Shown here: positions 56,274-64,000 of the stretch, in pieces
Numbering within the stretch: position 1 is the stretch's first letter
Layout: every line of letters begins with the position of its first letter
Assembly (NCBI GenBank): GCA_027886185.1
Contig: WOAB01000589.1
Coordinates: forward strand, 7,073,001 to 7,137,000
DNA: 64,000 bases
Reading direction: 5' to 3'
Source of the DNA: Rheum nobile
Taxonomy: Eukaryota > Streptophyta > Magnoliopsida > Caryophyllales > Polygonaceae
Notes under the pieces: generated by a model
Databases searched by the model: none
What the model was told of the DNA's origin: nothing
What the model saw: the letters and a program-made list of their open reading frames with translations, nothing else
Made by a program: the position numbers and the translations under genes

Positions 56274-57176
56274 TCTACTATATATCTACTAAACTAGAAC
56301 CTAATTACGTCACATGACACTCTCTCATTAAAACCGCCACATGACACTCCCTCATTAAAACCGTAATATGTCATTTTCTGCTTTTTTCAATTTTTTAAAA
56401 TAAATCTAATTATAAATCAAAGATTATTATCCTAAACATATCACTCATTTTTTCCTAATTTAAATACAAATCAAGCACAAAGAGCACAAGTTAATCACAA
56501 AGATTACAAATCCAAAATTTCATAATTATATACAAATCCAAAATTTTCTAATCTACTAAACTAAAACCTAATCATGCCATGTGACACTCCGTTATTAAAA
56601 TCGTCACATGGCACTCCCTCATTAAAACTGTTACATGTCATTTTATGCTTTCTCAATTTTTTTAAATAAATTTAATTATAAATCAAAGATTATTATCCTA
56701 AACCTATCACTCATTTGTCCTAATTTTAAATACAAATCAAACACAAAGATTACAAGTTAATCACAAAGATTACAAATCCAAAATTTCCTAATTATATACA
56801 AATCCAAAATTTCATAATCTACTATATATCTACTAAACTAGAACCTAATTACGCCACATGGCACTCCCTCATAAAACCGCCACATGACACCCTCTTATTA
56901 AAATCGCCACATGTCATTTTCTGCTTTTTTCAGTTTTTTAATATACATTTTTTTATAAATCAAATATTATTATCCTAAACCTATCACTCATTTTTCCTAA
57001 TTTAAATACAAATCAAGTACAAAGATTATAAGTTAATCACAAACATTACAAATCCAAAATTTCCTAATTATATACAAATCCAAAATTTCATAATCTACTA
57101 TATATCTACTAAACTAGAACCTAATTACGCCACATGTCACTCCCTCATTAAAACCGCCACATGGCACCCCTTGTTA
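56274..57176 (+). repeat. Tandem array of Helitron 5'-end segments (array 2)
   Basis: Units start at 56274, 56552, 56818 and 57094 (spacing 266-278 bases) with TCTACTATATATCTACTAAA or a shortened form. They share the CCTAATTACGCCACATG and CCTCATTAAAACCG body of array 1, about 9 kb away. The last unit is cut at about 57176 by unrelated sequence. No 3' hairpin is present. Confidence 0.87.
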
Positions 57177-58903
57177 TTTGGACTGCCATGACGTTGTCAG
57201 ACAGGAGTAATCCTGCGAAAGTGCTGAACGGACTGTCATGACGTTGCCCTCTCTTTAAAGAGGGATCTTCAGGAGCCTCAATCATGACGTTGCTCTCGTA
57301 CAAGAGGGATCTTCATTGAGCCACAGACACGACCACGACCACAACCGGACACTCAGACATCACCCAAGATCAGCTCCACAAATGCCGCGAAGAATTTGAC
57401 ACCCAAAACTTAAAGCAAATGGAACCGCAAAGATAAACAAGGGTGAAAATTGATGTGAAAAAAAACATCAATTAGTCTTGTTATTTGGTAAAAGAGAATG
57501 TACTGTTTTTATGAAAAAATCCAGTAAATGATTAAAATTAGTTGGTAAGACATAAGAGTCCATTTTTATAAAGCTTTTATTGTTAGAACAAAAAAGGGCT
57601 AATAAACCTACAACACAACGGATCCGCAAGCTAGAATCAACGGAACCATTACGAAATTTCACTCGTATTGAAGAGTTTAAACCGATAAACATTATTAATG
57701 TTTTTAGTATATTGGTTGGAATATAGGAGTTGGCTTTATAGCCCATTAAAACAAATTCAAAAAGTCCAAATAAGAAATACCGAGACTTTTAGAATTTTTT
57801 CTTTGCCTTGTACTAAGCTTGCAGGGCAAGCCTCGTTAAGTTACCAATGAGATCAACATTATACAATTGCTTTATTTTTTTACTAGCTTGTTGACCTAGT
57901 CAAAAAGCAAGAAATGCACAACTTTATTTACTTTTCTTGCTTCAAGCTTGCCTTGAAAGCAATAGAGGAATAGGACAAGTACATATTTGATGTGGTATGA
58001 GATTGATTTTATGAGTCAAGCAAGACCCAAAGGATGGAAACAAGAGAAGTACAAGATTTTTCTTTCCTAATTTTATCTTTTAGAAGATATCTCAAAGGGA
58101 TTTCCTCTCTCCAAGCTTGTAAAATAAGCTTAAACAAAGGAAAAATTTAGATCTTAAGCAACGGTTGATTAAAAGTCAACAGATTGACATGATTTTGATT
58201 CTGTTGTTGACAACATCATTGATCGGAGAAGATGACAGTAAAGTGGAGTGGCCACAGGATGGGTCAACAATGGTGGAGGTTTTGACGCAAGGTTTGGGTA
58301 ATGGCAAGGAAACAGACAGTGTCGATATTGTCGATCATGGTTCAAATTTGGAGCTTTGAGGTCTGAGGGTCGAGGGGGGTTATCTCAGTGTTTATCAGCT
58401 TTTCAGTGTTCCCCATTGCAATTCTTAAATACACCAGAAGAGTCAAGGATCTAAAGTGGTGGCTACATAATTTCTTGATCGATGACTACTAGGGTTTGAG
58501 GAATTAAGTTTCGTTGATTTGAGCGAATTTTAGGGAGTGCAAGGAAAACGGATAAACGCAGAGAGCAATTCCAAAAAGGGCTCTTGATTTAATTGGGAGA
58601 TTGTCCCTTTGGTTTTAATGGGAGGTTATCCCTAGGATTTATTAAAGAGAAGAAAGACCTTTGTTGTATGTGTTTTGTTGTTGTGTGTTGTAATAGCTCT
58701 AATTGTTGTTGATGATCATGTTGGATGATAATGATGCTGTATCTTGTTGTTGTTAAACGGTTATTGTTCTTGTTGTTGGAGAAGATGATTGATATTATTG
58801 GTGGGGGTTTACCCCTGATGATTGATAATATTGATATTTGATTGATTGATTGATGATATGTTTAGCTACTAAAAAAACATGAATATATATGTATATTATA
58901 AGA
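57177..58903. other. Gene-poor stretch before bS21
   Basis: 57180-57330 repeats TCATGACGTTG three times and AGAGGGATCTTCA twice, around the palindrome CTCTTTAAAGAG. An open minus-strand stretch at 57746-57468 (92 codons) and a plus one at 58165-58359 match nothing recognised. 58660-58860 is GTTGTT/TTGATT-rich low-complexity DNA. Confidence 0.4.
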
Positions 58904-58927
58904 TGGGCCTGACGCTAACACAGCCCA
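58904..58927. promoter_or_regulatory. Site II-type boxes upstream of bS21
   Basis: TGGGCC at 58904-58909 and AGCCCA (complement TGGGCT) at 58922-58927 lie about 170-190 bases before the start codon. Paired TGGGCY boxes are characteristic of plant ribosomal-protein gene promoters. Activity is inferred. Confidence 0.6.
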
Positions 58928-59095
58928 CTTGTGTGGCGGGTTAAACCAAACCAGAAGAGGATCCGAATTTCGGAGTCGAACACTCCCAGTCCCATCTGAT
59001 CATAATCTTAATCTCATATCTATCCAAAACATGTGAAGTGAAGAAAGCCTCGTCCAAATCAATCATCATCCTCCCCAAAACCAAACCGGATTGCC

Positions 59096-60800
59096 ATGGC
59101 AACAACTCCCTTCTCCAATTTCCTCTCCATCCTCTTACCTACAAGACCTAAATCCTCCCAATTTCCCCCTCTCCCGAGCCAAACTCCCGCCCAAACACCT
59201 TCTCCTTCCTCCTCCTTGTCCTTTGAGAGGAAGCAGCAGCAAAGGAATGAAATTAGCGGCGTGGACGGATGCTCGTCCTCGGCGTCGAGCGAATTGACGG
59301 CTGTGATGTGCCCGTCGCTGGCGTACGCGAACACGATGTACTTCAGGTCGGCCTACAACGTGCAGGTGTTGGTGGAGGATAACGAGCCGGAGGAGAGGCT
59401 GCTCGGCCGGTTCAGGAGGGAGGTTATGAGAGCCGGAGTTATTCAGGAGGTCAAGCGCCGCCGCTTCTTCGAAAATAAGCAAGACGAGCTCAAGCGTAAG
59501 TCTCGCGAGGCCGCCAAGCGCAACAGCCGTAAAAGGTTTCGCCTTTTTAAACTTCTTTTGGTTTATTGCTTTGCAAATTTAAATGCTGAATTACGTATAG
59601 AGGTTATTTGTTGTGATTGTTCAGCTGGATTTGTTGATCATCCTCAATTGAAGCATGTGATGAATAATTGATTTTATGCTGGAGTAGTGGAATGACACTG
59701 GGAAATCCAGGCAGGGAAAAACATGTTGCAAGTGATTGATTTGAAGGATATATTTGAGTGATTTACGTCACTTTGCAGCTTGAAACATTAAGTTAGGTCC
59801 TTTTCGCAACAGCAATGCCCATTTCACCATTATTGAAATATTAGAATGATCAATCAACAATATGTTGTTCTCTGCCTTAGGTGGTTGGGTTGATTACATT
59901 ATTTATATACCCCAATGTATTACCAACACCATTGCTATCCATTATATGGAATGAGAGTAGCTGTTTTGTTTGGAAAGGAATATCATGATGATCAAGGAAC
60001 CATTCAAATAGGGGAATAATATGAACCCTCACTTATTGAACTAACTAACATGGAATATGTCTAACAGTTTGGATATAAGGGGTAGATAGTATATATGGAG
60101 GAGTCAGATTTCTGGGTTATGTACTACGGCAGTTTCATTGCTTATAAGATTCAATTCCCTTGCTAATATTTTTTTTATCGAGCGTGTATATGTACTGTCC
60201 CAATTTAGATCAACATCTTGTTGCTTCAAGAGAAGTTACCATCACTAAAATCTGTCTTTTCGGGGAGAGCATGAGACGATCATGTGATTATGCACTCTTG
60301 GAACTTCATTCAATACAATGTTTATATGAATGGTGGATTAACGCATTGTCTTTTGATGATACCCCTCTTGAGCTCTTCTTCCCTTGGTTTCTGTTTGGAG
60401 TCCCCATGACCTCATTGCAAACAATTATGTGTAGTTTCCCATACTTGAATTTGTGATCACGATAACATTGCAAGATTAATTGAATCCACGTAGTAACATT
60501 TACTGAGTTGAGGAGCTCTTGGTTGACTAGTAAGTAATAGTATATACTCACCTAGCATACTCCCCTAGTAATAGTATATACTTGTCTATCTTCTCTGTTG
60601 ATGATTCTTCAATCTTTTGCACTTCGCGATATTTGATGACTGGCTAGTCAGATGACAGTAATAAATCCCATTGCAGGCGCCCTCCATTCAGAACTGCAGG
60701 TGCGCCACAGTCTAGGCAAGAGTCGTCTAAGCCCGCCGAAAAGGAGGAGGATGAAGACAACTGGGAAATGCCAGAAAGTGATCAGGGCATCCCTTTCTGA
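59096..60800 (+). CDS. Plastid ribosomal protein bS21 (30S subunit)
   Basis: Two exons, 59096-59535 and 60677-60800, joined at a phase-2 GT-AG intron of 1141 bases, encode 187 residues ending in TGA. Residues 1 to about 55 are Ser/Pro/Thr-rich with few acids and start MATTPFSNFLS, as in a plastid transit peptide. The bS21 domain is at 87-147: YNVQVLVEDNEPEERLL, FRREVMRAGVIQEVKRRRFF, KRKSREAAKRNSRKR. It is a small, basic, helical protein of the 30S platform near the mRNA path. The tail (APQSRQESSKPAEKEEDED, ending SDQGIPF) is acidic, as in plant organellar bS21. The domain and start are clear; plastid rather than mitochondrial targeting is inferred. Confidence 0.94.
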
Positions 60801-61405
60801 TTCAACTCAAACTCTTAGAGTTCAACTTCTACCCGAGATTTCCCCCCTGTTGTGCACTTCTTACTGAAATCCTGTCCTCTGGTCTAATCAGGCATTGTTT
60901 TGTGCTGGTAAATTTGAGTATTGTCCATGGATTTTTAAAGCCAATGTAGTATAAACATCATAACTTGTTCGCTGCTTTTTTCAATTGGATTCCTAATTTC
61001 AAATCATTGCATTATTGAAGTAGATCATGTAAGATATGATAGCAGTTACCACTCTGATCTATGCATGTTCGATGTTCCTCTAAAGAATCCATGATCAAGT
61101 GAGAAACGCCATCGATGAAGAAGGAAGAGGAAGAAAAGTGGTTTTGCCTCTGAATATTTTTCCAATCGATTAATTTGTTCCGATTACAAACAGATGCTCT
61201 TTATACTATGAATAAAGCATTACAAACTCTATAAATCAAAAGCAACCGTATATGCCACATCAGCATAACGAACTAAGAGTGACTTCATAGCTTGTGGAGA
61301 AAGTCATTGTTACATATTAATTTGTTCCCAAGCTCAACTTCATAGCGTGTGGAGAAAGTCATTGTTACATATTAAGTGTGAGTAACACACAATGTAGAGC
61401 AACCT
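60801..61405. other. bS21 3' flank and retrotransposon leader remnant
   Basis: 60801-61080 is the likely 3' UTR and flank. From about 61090 to 61405 the sequence lies directly downstream (minus sense) of a copia PBS, so it may be leader DNA of a second element. It has a 38-base direct repeat (TGTGGAGAAAGTCATTGTTA at 61293 and 61351). Confidence 0.45.
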
Positions 61406-61417
61406 GCTCTGATACTA
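61406..61417 (-). promoter_or_regulatory. Primer binding site next to the copia LTR
   Basis: The sense-strand TAGTATCAGAGC differs from the tRNA-iMet complement TGGTATCAGAGC by one base. It lies two bases beyond the LTR end (..CAACA). Confidence 0.75.
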
Positions 61418-61419
61418 AT

Positions 61420-62928
61420 TGTTGAATCATTAGTGTATATAGTTAGGGAATGACATAACTATTTCCTAGGCAGCCAAATAAGTAAGTACAATTAAGGTAA
61501 CATCAAGAACTTGACAAATATCCTTAGAGATGAAAAATTCAATTAACCAACAAGTTGACTAAGAAAAAACATCTCCATGTAGGTGGTTAACCTAGTAGGA
61601 TTTCAAACGTATACTTGTGTTATTAATTTGGTTACAAACAATCAAACGATCAGCAAGGACTTCAATCTAGTAACACATGGTTTCAAGATCACCGAGACTC
61701 CTAAGCAAGTGATTATAACTTAATAAATAAAGTAGACACAACCTAGATCAGAATACTCACAAAGTTCGTATCTTGATCATCCTTTCTCTTCGTTTTTTCA
61801 AAAGGTCGGAATGTCATAATTAAGGGTGTTCAAACAGTGCAGACTTGACTGGACCGGTGGACAGTAAATATATGAGCACTTGGACCATGGACCGGACCAA
61901 GACGGTCTGGTCTCGGACCGTAATAGACCGTTTTTATTTTTTCTAATGATTTGTTTTAAAAAAAATGATAAAATTGATCATATAACGGTTCATTTACGGT
62001 CCAAATCTAGACCGGAATGTAATTGGACCATAACAATGGGTGTACTTAGGGTTAAATGAGGTATATTTGCTATAACAAAAACATATTACGGTCCATTATG
62101 GTCCGAACCGTAAATTTCTGGTCCTAGACCTGATCGGACCGTAACCCTAAACTATTAAACCCTTGGACCAGACTATGACATACATGGTCTAAGACCAGAC
62201 CGTAATTTTCGGTCCGAGTTTACGATCCGGTCCAAAAATGAACACCCATAGTCGTAAATGTGTTACCAACTACAATGGTAGAAACCATGTATACATAGTC
62301 CTAGAATAAATCCTAACACTAACCCTAAGTCGGCCCTACACGTGCCAACTAAAAGATAATATTTCCAAATATTCTATTACCATAAATTCAAAAATCATAT
62401 ATCTTGTAACAAAATATATTATCTTGCACACCTAAGACTTAGTCAAAACTCTATCCAAACTCAAGCCTTGCAGCCTAGTCTTCGTTTGATCTTGTTTTCA
62501 TATTTGACAAAACAAAATTCCCAGTGTCAAGCGTTCACGTTGTTCCTTCACTTCAACTATTCTCTTCGTTGCTACATTCAACTCTTCTATTTCTTATTGA
62601 CTTTATGTTTCTTTACTTCTCTGTTTTTCTTCTCTTGATTTTCATTGTTCCGAAACGTCGCTTTTTAACCTAACACTCATGGGAACAAGTAAGTCATGAA
62701 TCCTCATAATATTTATCATCATCAAAACCAGAGAGAACATCGTCGTTCCAACAACTAGAAAGAATCCAGCTTAGGTGAGAAACGCCGTTTGTTTCCCTCC
62801 AAAACTCAAGTCTGCTTACACAAGCGTGCACTCCACACACCCAAACTTGTGTTATAACGAAGTGAGTTCCCTTAGTGTTGTATGAACCCTGATCACACTT
62901 GGAAATTATTTCACTAAAATCACCAACA
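61420..62928 (-). repeat. Copia LTR (1509 bp including a nested MITE)
   Basis: In minus sense it starts TGTTGGTGATTTTAG and ends ATGATTCAACA, so TGTTG and CAACA form the short inverted ends. A PPT lies immediately 5' (plus side 62929 on) and a PBS immediately 3'. Without the 430-bp MITE it would be about 1.08 kb. Confidence 0.75.
61821..62250. mobile_element. 430-bp hAT-type MITE inside the copia LTR
   Basis: The termini TAAGGGTGTTCA and TGAACACCCATA are inverted repeats. GGACCGG and CGGTCC(G) motifs recur inside both halves, a pattern well known from hAT MITEs. The candidate 8-bp target duplication is GTCATAAT / GTCGTAAA (six of eight match). Confidence 0.75.
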
Positions 62929-62945
62929 ATTTTCCCCCATTTTAC
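62929..62945 (-). promoter_or_regulatory. Copia polypurine tract
   Basis: The sense-strand TAAAATGGGGGAAAAT directly precedes the LTR start TGTTGGTG, as expected for the plus-strand primer. Confidence 0.75.
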
Positions 62946-64000
62946 TGTAATCCTTGATTCATAAAATAAGCAAGCCTCTATCCCAAACTCATGCATAAAC
63001 AAAAATGTCACGAAGATCAAATTTCCATTTTAGTGTAATTACACATTCCAAACACCCGGGAATCATGGTGTCCTAAGGATTGAACCAATCAACCTCTTTG
63101 GGTGCATGAAGATAACACACACATGAATTACTTTACAATTTTATAGTCTAACTTGACTCTATTGAAGGCCTTGAGTCCTTATCTATTTGTAAGCGTATGC
63201 GAAGTCAACCCGAAACTTTGTGAAGCGGCCAAATTTCACACTCATATAGGTAGATCCTTTAAGGAAAACAAGTCCTCAATCGTGCACCTACAATTTGTAC
63301 TTTTTCAAAGGAACTATCAAGAAATTGATTTTAACCTCAAAACTTATAAGAACTGAGCACATACCTGGGGACAGTTTCTTCGTGCTCTTTAGTGTCTAGA
63401 TGTGGGCTTTCCACATTGAATTTGTTCCTAACGTTAATCATGAAGGATTTGGATATTCCATCGCTAGAAAGCTTATATGGGTCTTAATCCAATCCTCTCA
63501 GCAGACTTGGGAACCAAGTCCCTTGGCAACCCCTTTGTCAAGTGATCAGCCAAGTTTTGTTGTGAACAAAAAAATCCATCGAAATCATCCCATGCGTATT
63601 GAGATCTCCTACCACACTATGCCTTGTGCACAAATGATGTGATTTCCCATTGTATACATGACTATATACCTTAGCCAATGTCGCAATGCTATCACAATGA
63701 ATCGATATAGGTGAAATTGGTTTTTCCCACAAAGGAATTTCATAAACTAAGTTCCTTAACCATTCTGCCTCTTTTCCAGCAGCGGTTGAGGTAACAAACT
63801 TAGATTCCATTGTGGAACTTGTGATATAAGTTTGCTTCTTGGAAGCCCATGAAATGGCACCGCCACCAAGAAGGAACACCCATCCACTGGTGGAAGATTG
63901 ATCATCTTCATTTGTGATCCAACTTGCATCTGAATACCTAATAAGCACTACTTTGTAGGGCTTAAGTAAGAGTCATTAGAGGTTTTATTGGTGTCATTCG
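62946..64000 (-). mobile_element. Ty1/copia element, 3' part, running off the window
   Basis: The minus-strand order RNase H, 3' non-coding spacer (about 500 bases), PPT, LTR defines the 3' end of a copia element. The rest of pol lies beyond 64000. The spacer holds no recognised gene. Confidence 0.85.
63460..63948 (-). pseudogene. Copia RNase H, frameshifted
   Basis: The C-terminal pol domain of Ty1/copia elements. Visible motifs are YSDASWITNEDD (first Asp), TSGWVFLLGGGAISWASKKQ, SSTMESKFV (Glu), SIHCDSIATLAKVYS (Asp), YNGKSHHLCTRHS and, in another frame after an indel near 63545, LADHLTKGLPRDLVPKS. The frame change and altered residues (CTRHS for the usual Val-Arg-His type) indicate decay. 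The domain starts at the edge of the recognisable pol; upstream RT is only partly in the window. Confidence 0.9.

Noticed and set aside
57468..57746. 92-codon minus-strand frame
   Set aside because: Plausible residue composition but no homology I recognise and no flanking gene structure.

Overview
The window is plant nuclear DNA, almost certainly from a dicot. The evidence is GT-AG introns in eIF4E-family, Cu/Zn superoxide dismutase and plastid bS21 genes, and plant-type transposons: CACTA, Mutator-like (MULE), Helitron, hAT, L1-type LINE, Ty3/gypsy and Ty1/copia. The species cannot be fixed from sequence alone.

Three intact host genes are present. nCBP is a cap-binding eIF4E-family protein (26675-29093, +, six exons, 225 aa). 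A seven-exon Cu/Zn superoxide dismutase (29741-31916, -, 156 aa) converges on it. A plastid ribosomal protein bS21 gene lies at 59096-60800 (+, two exons, 187 aa). nCBP and bS21 both carry TGGGCC/GGCCCA boxes just upstream. Nearly everything else is mobile DNA or captured gene debris.

Layout. 1-7000: a CACTA-type right end (TAGTG at 7000) with subterminal hairpins, a decayed DUF1985 gene on the minus strand, and a captured, stop-containing fragment of an SDE3-like RNA-silencing helicase on the plus strand. 7001-9463: a mosaic of gene fragments (PWWP family, MAP kinase, one unknown exon). 10015-26211: one long minus-strand LINE with a 15-bp target duplication, split by a young Ty3/gypsy element (18099-25763, TSD TTATT, 734-bp LTRs with 5 differences). 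26212-31916: nCBP and SOD. 32215-33406: a non-autonomous hAT-like element with a nested 522-bp long-TIR MITE. 34042-37715: a decayed MuDR-type transposase gene, itself interrupted. 37998-49020: the most unusual part. Here the octamer GATATTCA / TGAATATC recurs at high density over kilobases. It changes predominant orientation around a core of degenerate CCCTAAA-like repeats, and recurs in a second element with related termini (paired GTAAAAC boxes) that carries a UTP21/WDR36 fragment. A Helitron (43493-48199) interrupts that second array. 49021-58900: AT-rich DNA with a GTGCAC-rich array split by a 3165-bp solo LTR (TSD TGCAC), a 360-bp Helitron, and a second tandem array of Helitron 5' ends. 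61406-64000: a minus-strand copia element with its LTR, PPT and RNase H.

The region most worth follow-up is the dense short-motif array next to a MULE transposase. It resembles in form the clustered motifs recognised by VANC anti-silencing proteins in Arabidopsis VANDAL MULEs, although no VANC-like gene is seen here.
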